DNA of 64,000 nt, from assembly GCF_011764545.1 (NCBI RefSeq), contig NZ_AP022870.1:6826001-6890000 (forward strand), in the 5' to 3' direction. The stretch is from Phytohabitans flavus (GTDB lineage: Bacteria > Actinomycetota > Actinomycetes > Mycobacteriales > Micromonosporaceae). The notes beneath the pieces are model-generated. The model did not search any database. It was given only the letters and a program-made list of their open reading frames with translations, and was not told the DNA's origin. The translations under genes were made by a program, and so were the position numbers. Shown here piece after piece: positions 27,575-35,953 of the stretch (positions within the stretch are counted from its first letter, which is position 1; every line of letters starts with the position of its first letter).

Positions 27575-28207
27575 TCAGGCAGCGTAGGGGGACTCGGCGG
27601 GGCGGCGGCGGAAGAGGATCGCGGCGACGAGGCCACCGAGGAAGCCAAAGAGGTGTCCCTGCCAGGAGACCTGGGGGTCGGAGGGGAGGATGCCGACGAC
27701 GAGCTGCCAGCCGTAGAGCAGGCCGACGAGGAAGACCACCCCGAGGTTCCACCAGCTCCGCTCGACCAGGCCGCGCATCAGCAGCAGGCCGAGGTACCCG
27801 AAGATCACCCCGCTCGCGCCCACCACGACCGTGTTGGGGTTGCCGGTGAACCACACGCCGAGGCCGCTGGCGAAGATGATGAAGAGCGTCGAGTACAAGA
27901 AGCGCTTGCCACCCGCAGCCAGCACGAACGTGCCGAGCAGGATCAGCGGCACGCTGTTGCTGTAGAGGTGGTCGAAGCCGTGGTGCAGGAACGGCGCGAA
28001 GAAGACGCCGTCGAGCCCCTGGATCTCGTGGGGCACGATGCCGGCGGTGGCGTCGAAGGGGTTGCCCAGCCAGCCGTCCAGCGCCTCGATGATGAAGAGC
28101 ACCGGGATGACCGCGCACATCGCCACGAACGCCCGCCCCAGCGAGGCGTAGAACGCATCGGTGCCGAAGCGGTTCGGATCGCCGCTGGAGCTGCCGCCGT
28201 AAGCCAC
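27575..28207 (-). CDS. Rhomboid-family intramembrane serine protease
   Basis: 210-residue polytopic protein with six hydrophobic segments. Rhomboid marks are HHGFDHLYSNSVPL, the catalytic Ser in VGASGVIFGYLGLL and the catalytic His in WQGHLFGFLGG. It would cleave membrane-anchored substrates within the bilayer. GTG 28207 gives a short cytoplasmic Ser/Gly-rich head. No operon partner is evident: 136 bases separate it from the FNR-like gene downstream and a terminator separates it from the upstream gene. Confidence 0.93.
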   Translation of the reverse strand: MAYGGSSSGDPNRFGTDAFYASLGRAFVAMCAVIPVLFIIEALDGWLGNPFDATAGIVPHEIQGLDGVFFAPFLHHGFDHLYSNSVPLILLGTFVLAAGGKRFLYSTLFIIFASGLGVWFTGNPNTVVVGASGVIFGYLGLLLMRGLVERSWWNLGVVFLVGLLYGWQLVVGILPSDPQVSWQGHLFGFLGGLVAAILFRRRPAESPYAA

Positions 28208-28259
28208 GCCCCCGTTGCTATCAGGCTATGGCGGCCAGCGCCAAGTGAACGAAATGCCA

Positions 28260-28294
28260 GAAAGGGTACGCACCGGCGAGGTGCGCACCCTTTC
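28260..28294 (-). terminator. Hairpin terminator after the lysozyme-like gene
   Basis: 15-base stem (28260-28274 with 28280-28294) and 5-base loop. The single non-Watson-Crick position becomes a G-U pair only in the minus-strand transcript, and the arms end in CCCTTTC. It lies 17 bases after the stop of the minus-strand gene ending at 28311. Confidence 0.85.
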
Positions 28295-28310
28295 CGCGAT
28301 ATTCAGCGGG

Positions 28311-29009
28311 TCAGTACCAGCCCACGTCCTGCGAGTGCCCCCACGCTCCGCAGGGATCGCCGTACCGCCCCTTGATGTAGCCCAGGCCCCACTCGATCTG
28401 GGTCGCCGGGTTTGTCTCCCAGTCCGAGCCGGCCGACGCCATCTTGCTGCCGGGCAGCGACTGCGGGATGCCGAACGCTCCTGAGGACGGGTTGCGGGCC
28501 TTGTGGTTCCAGCCGCTCTCCTTCGTCCACAGCTTGTCCAGGCAGGGGAACTGGTCGAGACCGAAGCCGCTGTTGAGCATCACCGCGCAACCGACCTTGC
28601 GGTTGCCGCTGTACTCGTTGCAGGAGGCGGGGATCGGGCCGGTGTACGGCTTTGGTTCCGCCTTGGCCTCCTCCTCTTCCTTCTTCTCCTGCTCCTCTTC
28701 GCGCTTCTTGCGGCTCGCCGCCTCGGCGGCCTTGCGCGCCCGCTCAGCCTCGGCCTTGGCGGCGGCGGCCGCCTTCTCGGCGGCGATCCGCTGGGCCTCG
28801 CGCTGGTGCGCCGTCGCGATCATGTGCTCGCGGTGCCGCTCCTTGATGTACTCGATCTCCTGCTGATCGGCATCGGCGGCCAGCTGAGCGCTGATCCCTT
28901 CCTGCTGGACTTCCTGGTCCTGACCGAGGTAGTAGCCACCGCCCACGCCCACGAGGAGCAGCGCGAGGGCTGACGCCCGGATGCTGAACCGGCTCCACGG
29001 CCGACTCAC
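28311..29009 (-). CDS. Lytic transglycosylase/lysozyme-like protein with coiled-coil stalk
   Basis: About 232 residues: one N-terminal membrane helix (SALALLLVGVGGGYYLG), a long charged coiled coil (residues about 35-125, Ala/Glu/Lys rich), and a C-terminal lysozyme-like domain of the aggregation-promoting-factor type (CLDKLWTKESGWNHKARN, GAFGIPQSLPGSKMA, WGLGYIKGRYGDPCGAWGH). The Glu in KESGW is the likely catalytic acid. It should be anchored in the membrane and cut peptidoglycan. The start is uncertain. I prefer GTG 29009, with GAAGGGA 7 bases upstream and the helix immediately following; GTG 29084 and ATG 29171 are in frame. It follows the PhoH gene on the same strand. Confidence 0.82.
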   Translation of the reverse strand: MSRPWSRFSIRASALALLLVGVGGGYYLGQDQEVQQEGISAQLAADADQQEIEYIKERHREHMIATAHQREAQRIAAEKAAAAAKAEAERARKAAEAASRKKREEEQEKKEEEEAKAEPKPYTGPIPASCNEYSGNRKVGCAVMLNSGFGLDQFPCLDKLWTKESGWNHKARNPSSGAFGIPQSLPGSKMASAGSDWETNPATQIEWGLGYIKGRYGDPCGAWGHSQDVGWY

Positions 29010-29231
29010 GAAGTGGTCCCTTCGTCGGGGCAAGGACACGGTGCGAACGGCCGTAAGGGGGACGGCAGTCCGCTCCGTGGACACCTGCTCCTGGACCGAC
29101 CAATGCGACCGGTGTGGCGCGGGTGCCCGCAGGACACCATTGCGCACGGTGAGGCGATTGTGGAGACGCATCAGCCCTTTGTGACTTGCGCCACGCCGCT
29201 TACCAGGGCAAATATGGACAGAACCCAAGCC

Positions 29232-30636
29232 CTATCGCGGGATGTCCTCCAGCAGGTCGGTGACCACTTCGGCAATCGGTGACCGCTCTGAGCGATTGAG
29301 TGTGACATGCGCGAAAAGCGGGTGTCCCTTCAGGGCCTCGATCACCGCGGTGACACCGTCGTGGCGGCCGACCCGGAGGTTGTCCCGCTGGGCCACGTCG
29401 TGCGTGAGCACCACCCGCGAGCCCTGCCCGATCCGGGACAACACGGTCAGCAGCACGCCTCGTTCCAGCGACTGCGCCTCGTCGACGATCACGAACGCAT
29501 CGTGGAGGCTGCGGCCGCGGATGTGGGTCAGCGGCAGGACCTCGAGCATCCCGCGGGCCAGGACCTCGTCCATCACGTTTTCGTGCACCACCGCGCCAAG
29601 CGTGTCGAACACCGCCTGGGCCCACGGCGACATCTTCTCCGCCTCGGAGCCGGGCAGGTAGCCGAGCTCCTGGCCGCCGACCGCGTACAGCGGACGGAAG
29701 ACGATGACCTTCTTGTGCTTGCGCCGCTCCATCACGGCCTCCAGGCCGGCGCAGAGCGCCAGCGCGGATTTGCCGGTGCCGGCCCGGCCGCCAAGCGAGA
29801 CGATGCCGATCGAGTCGTCCAGCAACAGGTCGAGCGCGATCCGCTGCTCGGCTGAACGCCCGCGCAGGCCGAACGCCTCGCGGTCACCGCGCACCAGGCG
29901 CACGGTCTTGTCCGGCACCACCCGTCCCAGCGCCGAGCCGCGCGACGAGTGCAGCACAAGGCCGGTGTGGCAGGGCAGGCCGGCGGCTTGGTCCACATCG
30001 AGCGCCTCGCCGGCGTACAGCTGGTTGACCTGCTCCTCGCTCAGCTCGAGGTCGGCCATGCCGGTCCAGGTCGGGTCGCTGGCCTGGCCGTGCCGGTACT
30101 CGTCGGCGTGCAGACCAACCGACGCGGCCTTGACCCGCAGCGGCATGTCCTTGGACACCAGCGTGACGTCGCGCCCCTCGGCGGCCAGGCCGAGGGCGAC
30201 GGAGAGAATGCGGGCGTCGTTGGACTCGTTGCGGAAGCCCTGGGCAGCACGGACGGGTCGGCGTGGTTCAGCTCGACTCGTAGCGTGCCGCCGAGGTCGT
30301 TGACCGGCAGCGGCGCGTCGAGGCGGCCGTGCTTGATGCGCAGGTCGTCGAGCATCCGCAGGCACTGCCGGGCAAACCAGCCAAGCTCCGGGTGGTGCCG
30401 CTTGCCCTCCAGCTCGGAGATGACGACCAGGGGTAGGACCACCTCGTGCTCGTTGAAGCGGAAGAACGCCGCTGGGTCGGACAGCAGCACAGAGGTGTCC
30501 AGCACGTACGACTTTTCAGCAGGCTCCGCGGGTGCGGGCTCGGCCGAGGCGGCGCGGGTGGACTTCGAGCGGCGGGTGGGGGTGTGGCGGGTGGGTCCTC
30601 GTTGGTGGCCCGGGGGTTGGTACGGCGAGTCGTCAC
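29232..30636 (-). CDS. phoH: PIN-domain/PhoH-family ATPase (frameshifted in this assembly)
   Basis: Two-domain protein of the YlaK/PhoH2 type. The N-terminal PIN nuclease domain starts VLDTSVLLSDP and includes the acidic ISELE. The C-terminal PhoH ATPase has Walker A GGRAGTGKSALALCAG and Walker B AFVIVDEAQSLERG. PIN-PhoH proteins are linked to RNA unwinding and cleavage. The frames join near 30239-30244: SVLPRASATS should read SVLPQGFRNESNDARIL, one C missing. A second missing base in a C run near 30578-30582 would extend the N-terminus to GTG 30636 (TTRRTNPRATNED, a plausible basic head); otherwise GTG 30505 would start it exactly at the PIN strand. The 484 bases upstream hold no gene but do hold hairpins. 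Confidence 0.85.
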
Positions 30637-30972
30637 AGGCCTACTCCGGCGAGCGTGCACCCGGACCGCCCGCGAATCCGCCTCGTCCGGTGGCCGGAGT
30701 CACGGGGTCGGATGCGAGGTCCCGTGGCGTAAAACGCAAGGTCCCGGGCCGGCCGGATGGCTTGGGAGGACCCCGCGCCATGGGTAGAAGCTATCCGGCC
30801 AAGGCCGGCTTGGGCTAGTACGGACCGGGCGGCGCGCCGTGATAACAGCCGCATTCACGCTGGAACCGGGACCACCGGCCCGCCGGCGGCCCCGGTGCTC
30901 ATGGTGTTTCGGGTTCGCTCGCTCACTGCGTCCAGCGCCGCTACTTCAGGCGGCTGGCGCCCGCTTTTGGCG

Positions 30973-31072
30973 CCGGCCCGCCCGACCCGAGGGCGGCTGC
31001 AACCCAGGGTCGGACGGGCCGGCTGGGAGGGGCCGACCAGGATGCGTGCCCCCTGCGCGCATCCCGGTCGGC
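30973..31072 (-). other. Two tandem strong hairpins in the 30637-31120 gene-free stretch
   Basis: First hairpin: arms 30973-30988 and 31007-31022 (16 bases). Second: arms 31032-31046 and 31058-31072 (15 bases). Each has one mismatch that becomes a G-U pair in the minus-strand RNA, pointing to minus-strand transcripts. A 10-base palindrome GTCGTACGAC follows near 31075. They lie after the minus-strand gene ending at 31121, so a double terminator is the simplest reading; a structured small RNA is possible. I see no protein-coding gene in 30637-31120. Confidence 0.55.
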
Positions 31073-31120
31073 GAGTCGTACGACCACCGGTCTGGCCGTA
31101 CGACCCCCTGAGGGAGCCGT

Positions 31121-31423
31121 TCACCCCACGCGAGTGGAGTGCCTTCCGCCGTTGGACACGGCTCCCACGAATGAGGCGCTGGTGTACGTGGTTCCCTGCC
31201 GCACGACCACGGGCCGGGCCGGCGGCTTGCCGTCCGCCGACACCTTGACCGCCTGCGCCTCGCGGCGTCGCCGGTTCCATGCCCCGCGATCGCCGTCCAA
31301 ATAGCCTTGTCGGTACCCGAACCGGTACCCGATGCGGTAGCTCAGCTGGCCGTGCAGCCGACCAGCGGCGTAGCTCGAGGATCCCAGCAGCACGACGAAG
31401 AACAGCGCGAAGAAGGGGCTCAT
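31121..31423 (-). CDS. Small hypothetical protein with N-terminal membrane or signal segment
   Basis: 100 residues. It opens with a hydrophobic stretch (FFALFFVVLLGSSSYAAG), then a Tyr/Gly/Arg-rich repeat-like segment (RIGYRFGYRQGYLDG), an Arg cluster and a polar tail. No family recognised. The start overlaps the upstream gene stop as ATGA, so it is the second gene of a small operon. Confidence 0.6.
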   Translation of the reverse strand: MSPFFALFFVVLLGSSSYAAGRLHGQLSYRIGYRFGYRQGYLDGDRGAWNRRRREAQAVKVSADGKPPARPVVVRQGTTYTSASFVGAVSNGGRHSTRVG

Positions 31424-31745
31424 GGATCAACCTCGGCATCCAGCAGCCGACTGATGTCCGTCATGCTCACCTCCTCGACGAGCTCCACGCTGATCCGGCA
31501 GCCTCCAAGCACCACCTCGGCCACCGAGGAGCGGCGGATGTCGCCTCCCGCGTCGTACACCCGCACGCTCAGTTCGGGGCAGCCAAGGTGGGTCCGCCAG
31601 GAATCCCACTCGGCCCGGTTGCCGACGTTGAGCGACACGTAACGCGAGCCACGGGCCAGGTACAGCCGCCAGGGGCACTCAACCCAGCCGCGACGCCTTC
31701 GGCGATCAGCCCAAAGGCGTCCGCTCGCGTCTCAACCTCGGTCAT
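31420..31745 (-). CDS. Hypothetical protein (one-base frameshift in this assembly)
   Basis: About 108 residues after repair: MTEVETRADAFGLIAEGV, then a lost base near 31672-31680, then RYVSLNVGNRAEWDSWRTHLG and a conserved-looking acidic end LLDAEVDP. The frames overlap cleanly if one base is added (expected SAPWRLYLARGSR). ATG 31745 has GGAGGG upstream. No family recognised. Directly upstream is a 16-base perfect palindrome and, divergently, a helix-turn-helix regulator, so it is probably that regulator's target. Confidence 0.6.
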
Positions 31746-31757
31746 CCGTTCCCTCCT

Positions 31758-31773
31758 GTCACGTGCACGTGAC
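31758..31773. promoter_or_regulatory. Palindromic operator candidate
   Basis: Perfect 16-base palindrome GTCACGTGCACGTGAC, 12 bases before the start of the minus-strand operon. Half-sites recur at 31799-31806 (CACGTGAC) and 31828-31835 (CGCGTGAC). Likely bound by the regulator encoded divergently at 32011. The 265 bases between the two genes hold no other feature I can support. Confidence 0.65.
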
Positions 31774-32010
31774 ACCATTGACTACGATTCGTCCCAAGCA
31801 CGTGACAGAGCGTACGGCGTCTCGTCCGCGTGACAGCATCATCTTTTCGGCTGATATGTGCGAGACATACAGATGACCTACCCTAGCGGCGTGGCACCCC
31901 TCAAGAGAAGGAATTACCGGGTAAACGAAGGTGATGATGACCCGTCACGCGCGCGGGACAGCGCTGTTCCACAAGAAAGTGGACCGGCGAACTGGCCGTA
32001 CCGTCACCCG

Positions 32011-32448
32011 GTGCCGGAGACGCCTGGGCGAAAGATCGCTTTCGCCGCGTTCGTACGAAAAGCGCTGGAAGATGCCCGCGCGACCCGCGCTTGGACCGGT
32101 TCGGAGGTGGCTCGCCGCACCGGCGTGTCCCGCCAGACCATCAATCGCTGGGTGCGTGGCGAGTGGGCCAGTGACCCCGAGGCAGAGCGGGTCGTGGCCT
32201 TCTGCGAAGGCCTCGGCATCAACCCCACGGTGGCCTTCGGCGTACTCGGATGGGCCGACACCGCCCCCACCCGGCCGGCACCCACGGCACCGCCAATGGA
32301 TCCGGACGTCGAGGCGCTGCTGCGCCGGCTTGTCGACCCCAATGTCTCCGACGCCGAGAAGTTCCACATCCGGGAGACCGTCCGGTACCTCGCCTACCGG
32401 CCGCCCGTCCCCTCCGACTCCCGCAAAGGACGCAAAAGGGCTAGCTAG
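32011..32448 (+). CDS. Helix-turn-helix (XRE/Cro-like) transcriptional regulator
   Basis: 145-residue DNA-binding protein. The N-terminal helix-turn-helix is clear: ARATRAWTGSEVARRTGVS followed by RQTINRWVRGE, a Cro/C1-type pattern. A Pro-rich linker and a C-terminal helical part (DPDVEALLRRLVDP) follow. The frame is open from 31858, but I chose GTG 32011 because TACCGT (31999-32004) ends 6 bases upstream and the conserved part begins there. It probably binds the palindrome at 31758-31773 and controls the divergent pair of small genes. Confidence 0.8.
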   Translation: MPETPGRKIAFAAFVRKALEDARATRAWTGSEVARRTGVSRQTINRWVRGEWASDPEAERVVAFCEGLGINPTVAFGVLGWADTAPTRPAPTAPPMDPDVEALLRRLVDPNVSDAEKFHIRETVRYLAYRPPVPSDSRKGRKRAS

Positions 32449-32616
32449 GCGCGCCAAGTCTCCAAATGGCGAAAGAAGGCTGTCCTGGCTGTCGCAAACT
32501 GCCGTGCGTGGCCTCGCGGCGGGTTACCGTCCACTTCGTACTGCTTGGGCTCGTCGTCGGCGGGGGACGGGACAAGGCCGAACACAGCCCTGCGGGACAA
32601 GAGGGAGGGGTCTTCC

Positions 32617-33009
32617 ATGCCCCTGAAATGGAGCGCGGTCGTCGTTGGCACCGTAGCGGTCACCTTGACCGTAACCGCAAACATCTTGGTCGAAGTGCTG
32701 AGCACCAGACAGGTGCCGATCGTGGTGAATCTGTTCGCTGTCGCCGTCGCCTCGGTGACGACGCTCGTCGCGGTGATGGCCGAGTTCTACCAGCGCGTCA
32801 ACGACCGGCTGAGCGCGATGAGCGAGTTCATGGTCGTCCGTCTGGCGGAGCTCGACGACCGGACGGGCGACCGCAACACTGGCTTCGTGGAGGGCTATCT
32901 ACTGGGCCAGGGCCACGACAGCCACCCGGTCGGCCAGAGCAATGACGCCAGCGTGGTACCGCTGGGGTTCCGCTCGGGCCGGCGGGCCATGACCGGAAGT
33001 GACGACTGA
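32617..33009 (+). CDS. Hypothetical two-helix membrane protein
   Basis: 130 residues with two membrane helices (SAVVVGTVAVTLTVTANILV and NLFAVAVASVTTLVAVMAEF), then a helical cytoplasmic tail containing LAELDDRTGDRN and GFVEGYLLGQGHD. ATG 32617 has GGGAGGGG upstream, better than the earlier in-frame codon at 32545. No family recognised. It is followed by otsB 51 bases on, which has its own start signal. Confidence 0.65.
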   Translation: MPLKWSAVVVGTVAVTLTVTANILVEVLSTRQVPIVVNLFAVAVASVTTLVAVMAEFYQRVNDRLSAMSEFMVVRLAELDDRTGDRNTGFVEGYLLGQGHDSHPVGQSNDASVVPLGFRSGRRAMTGSDD

Positions 33010-33060
33010 TCCTTACGCGACCGTCGAACGCCAGCTGGTTCATTCGGTACGCTGACGCGC

Positions 33061-33888
33061 GTGCGGTCGAACGATGCGGGCAACCAGCGCCCGTCCCGTC
33101 CCCTGACCGCGGACCAGGCGTGGCAGATCACCGCGTCTCGGGCCGCGGAATGCGTGCTCTTCTTCGACTTTGACGGGGTGGTGGCACCGGTTGCCGACGA
33201 CCCCAGTGCCGTCCAGCCGGTGCCCGAGGTCATGGCCGCCATCGGCGGCCTGGCTGAGGTAGTCCAGCGGGTCGCGGTGGTCTCCGCGCGCCCGGTCGAC
33301 TTCCTGCGCGAGCGCTTCGGTCACCTGGCTGATATCGACCTGTACGGGCTGTATGGCCTGGAGCACAGCCACGGATCGGGCGAGACGGTCACCGAGCCGG
33401 ACGCTTTGCCGTGGGTGCCCGCGATGGCCGAGCTCGCCGAGCGGGCCCGGGCCGAGCTGCCCCAGGGCGCGCTCGTCGAGTACAAGCGGCTGTCGGTCGC
33501 CCTGCACTGGCGCACCAGCCCGCACCTGGCCGAGCAGGTCGAGGCGTGGGGCCGGGCGGAGGCCGAGCGGCTGGGGATGCGCGTGCAGACCGGTCGCATG
33601 GTGATCGAGATCAAGCCACCGGGCGACCGCGACAAGGGCATGGTCATCCGGGACGTGGCGTCCTCGGCCGGCTGCGCCTGGTACTTCGGGGACGACGTGT
33701 CGGACATCAAGGCGTTCAACGCGCTGCGCGAGCTGGAGGCGGCCGACGACAGCTTCTTCGGCATCTGCGTGGCGGTGGCCAACCCCGAGACCGGCCAGGA
33801 GGTGGCCCGGGCGGCCGACCTCACCATCGACTCGCCCCAGGCGTTGGGCAAGTTCCTCGCCGAGGCCCTCCAGACGCTGCGCGCCTGA
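33061..33888 (+). CDS. otsB: Trehalose-6-phosphate phosphatase
   Basis: HAD-superfamily phosphatase of 275 residues that completes trehalose synthesis by dephosphorylating trehalose 6-phosphate. Motif I FFDFDGVVAPV gives the nucleophile and acid aspartates. The later HAD motif appears as YFGDDVSDIKAF, and GLYGLEHSHG with IEIKPPGDRDKG are typical of OtsB. The usual partner otsA is not in the window. GTG 33061 is preceded by TACGCT (33048-33053) at 7 bases, a leaderless pattern. A terminator shared with uppS follows. Confidence 0.93.
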   Translation: MRSNDAGNQRPSRPLTADQAWQITASRAAECVLFFDFDGVVAPVADDPSAVQPVPEVMAAIGGLAEVVQRVAVVSARPVDFLRERFGHLADIDLYGLYGLEHSHGSGETVTEPDALPWVPAMAELAERARAELPQGALVEYKRLSVALHWRTSPHLAEQVEAWGRAEAERLGMRVQTGRMVIEIKPPGDRDKGMVIRDVASSAGCAWYFGDDVSDIKAFNALRELEAADDSFFGICVAVANPETGQEVARAADLTIDSPQALGKFLAEALQTLRA

Positions 33889-33900
33889 CCTACGGCCCGG

Positions 33901-33933
33901 GGCGCGCCGACTGAGTGGACAGTCAGGCGCGCC
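33901..33933. terminator. Bidirectional terminator between otsB and uppS
   Basis: Inverted repeat GGCGCGCCGACTG / CAGTC-A-GGCGCGCC with one bulged base and a 6-base loop, between two convergent genes. Confidence 0.8.
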
Positions 33934-33952
33934 TACTGGCTGAAGCTGAGGG

Positions 33953-34720
33953 TCAGGCGCCGTAGCGGCGCTGGCGCTGGCCGTACGCGCGCAGGGCGCG
34001 GAGGAAGTCGATGTGGCGGAAGTCCGGCCAGTTCATGTCGCAGAAGTAGAACTCCGACTGGGCCGACTGCCACAGCAGGAAGCCGGAGAGCCGCTGCTCC
34101 CCGCTGGTCCGGATGATCAGGTCGGGGTCGGGCTGGCCACGCGTGTACAGGTGCTCGGCGATGTGCTCCACGTCGAGGACCTCGACCAGCTCCTCGATCG
34201 TGCCGCCGGCCTGGGCGTGCTCGCTCAGCAGCGACCGCACCGCGTCGGCGATCTCGCGCCGGCCACCGTAGCCGACCGCGAGGTTGACCTGGACCCCGGC
34301 GCGGCCGACGGTGCGCTCCTGGGCCGCCTTGAGCGCCGCGGCGGTCTCCGCGGGCAGTACGTCGAGCGCGCCCACCACCCGCAGCTGCCAGGGGTTGCCG
34401 TCTTCGGCGAGCTCGGTGACAAGGTCTTCGATGATCCGCAGGAGCGGCTCCAGCTCACTGGCCGGCCGGCGCAGGTTGTCCGTGGCCAAGAGGTAGAGCG
34501 TGACGTGGGCGATGCTCGCCTGGTCGCACCAGTCGAGCAGATGCTTGATCTTCACTGCACCCATGCGGTGGCCGTCGTTGGGGTCGACGAACCCCATCTC
34601 CTTGGCCCAGCGCCGGTTGCCGTCACACATCACACCGACGTGACTGGGCGCCGGCTTGCCGGCCAGCTTCCTGGTCAGCCGCCGCTCGTACACCGAGTAG
34701 ACAAGGCTCCGCAGATTCAC
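33953..34720 (-). CDS. uppS: Isoprenyl (cis-prenyl) transferase
   Basis: Cis-prenyltransferase of 255 residues that condenses IPP onto an allylic diphosphate, in the pathway to polyprenyl-phosphate carriers for cell-wall assembly. Family motifs are VGVMCDGNRRWAKEMG (catalytic Asp), LYLLATDNLRRP, VNLAVGYGGRREI and DLIIRTSGEQRLSGFLLWQ. Actinobacteria often carry a short-chain (Z,E-FPP) and a long-chain enzyme; I cannot tell product length from sequence. GTG 34720 has TACCCT (34728-34733) 7 bases upstream. A geranylgeranyl-reductase-like gene lies just upstream on the same strand, which fits polyprenyl tailoring. Confidence 0.94.
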   Translation of the reverse strand: MNLRSLVYSVYERRLTRKLAGKPAPSHVGVMCDGNRRWAKEMGFVDPNDGHRMGAVKIKHLLDWCDQASIAHVTLYLLATDNLRRPASELEPLLRIIEDLVTELAEDGNPWQLRVVGALDVLPAETAAALKAAQERTVGRAGVQVNLAVGYGGRREIADAVRSLLSEHAQAGGTIEELVEVLDVEHIAEHLYTRGQPDPDLIIRTSGEQRLSGFLLWQSAQSEFYFCDMNWPDFRHIDFLRALRAYGQRQRRYGA

Positions 34721-34753
34721 CTTATGCAGGGTAGGGCTTACCGGACCGATCCA

Positions 34754-35865
34754 CTACCGGGTGCCGAGCCCGATCCGTACCAATGTTCGTGCGTCCAGAA
34801 GCCCTTCGCCGAGCCCCAACTCGGCAAGTGTGCTGAAGACCCGGGGGTCCCGGGCGGCCGCTCGGATCGCGGCCTCGACCATTCGTCGGTTCCCGCCCAG
34901 CCGCGCGGCTACCCGGCTGTGACGTAGATGACGCCCCAGCCGGCGGCGCAGTGCCGCGGTGTACCGCCCAGCGACGGAGCCTCCCGCCGCCGCGGCCTCG
35001 CCGGCCAGGGCGCCGGAGAGCACCGCGTAGAAGATCCCCTCGCCGGTGAACGGGTTGATCAGCGAGAGCGCGTCGCCGGCGAGCACCATCCGTCCCCGCC
35101 CGGCCGGCGGCCGCTTCGTGGAGAGTGGCAGGTGGTGCGCGCGCAGCCCGGTCACCGTGGCCGGGTCGAGGCCGGGCAGCAGCGCGGCCATCCGGTCGAG
35201 CAGGTGGGCGCGGGTCAGCGGCCGGCCGCGCAGCACCTCGCCGTACCCGATGTTGGCCTGCCCGTCCCCGATCGGGAACGACCACGCGTACGCCGGCCAC
35301 CCCGCGCCCGAGGTCACGATCAGCTGCTCGACCTCGGGGCGGGCGGGCGCGTACCCCCGCATGGCGATCGCGATGTGCCCGTCGGGGTTGGCCGCGAACC
35401 CCAACGCCCGCCGCACGACCGACCCGGCACCGTCGGCCCCGATCAGGGCGCCCGCGGTGAACTCCCCGTCGACCACCACCCGGTCGCCACGCTCCTCCAG
35501 CCGGCGCACGGTGTGCCGCCGCAGCTCGGCACCGGCGCCGACCGCGGCCGCGACAAGCCGGGCGTCGAAGACCTTCCGGGGGATCGTGTACGCCGGGCGG
35601 GGCAGCGACCGGGCCACCTCCTCGCCGCCCGGCCCGATCAGGCGCAGTGCCGGCACCGGCCGGTAGCCGTCGACCGCGTCCGCCACCCCAGCCCGACCAG
35701 CACCTCGACCGCGTGCGGGGCGATCCCGTCGCCGCACGGCTTGTCGCGCGGAAAGTCCGACCGGTCGAGCAGCAGCACGCTCGCCCCGGCCCGGCGGGCG
35801 GCGAGGGCGGCGCTCGCCCCAGCCGGTCCCGCTCCAACGATCACCACGTCGTACGCCGTCATCAC
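34754..35865 (-). CDS. Geranylgeranyl reductase-family flavoprotein (one-base frameshift in this assembly)
   Basis: FAD-dependent reductase of about 370 residues that saturates double bonds in isoprenoid chains (menaquinone side chains, polyprenols or lipids). The N-terminus has the dinucleotide fold VVIVGAGPAGASAALAA and DKPCGDGIAP. Further on are the family marks YAWSFPIGDGQANIGYG and GDALSLINPFTGEGIFYA. The two frames join near 35685-35690, where one base of a C run (G on the coding strand) is missing (GLG should continue VADAVDGYRP). It precedes uppS by 33 bases on the same strand, suggesting a shared isoprenoid role. Its ATG overlaps the stop of a short upstream frame (35862). Confidence 0.87.
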
Positions 35866-35950
35866 GCCCGTCCGATCGCGTAGTGAGTGAGTCCGGCGGC
35901 CGCGACGAGCGGCGCGCCGTCCTCGCCCAGCTTCCCTGCCTTCAGGGCGT
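35862..35950 (-). pseudogene. Possible remnant of a gene end upstream of the reductase gene
   Basis: Between the pckA stop and the reductase start an open frame reads LRDALKAGKLGEDG and ends THYAIGRA, with its TGA overlapping the reductase ATG (ATGA), as a real upstream operon gene would. No start codon with support exists before the frame enters pckA in another phase. It may be the 3' remnant of a lost gene, or chance. Confidence 0.25.
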
Positions 35951-35953
35951 CCC

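Noticed and set aside
29010..29231. c-di-AMP (ydaO-type) riboswitch upstream of the lysozyme-like gene
   Set aside because: Such switches precede wall-hydrolase genes in actinobacteria, but I found none of the conserved ydaO core sequence here.
30637..31120. Protein-coding gene in the stretch between phoH and the 31121 gene (for example the frame at 30757-31248)
   Set aside because: No ribosome site, no recognisable domain, and it runs antisense through a hairpin region and the 3' end of a better gene.
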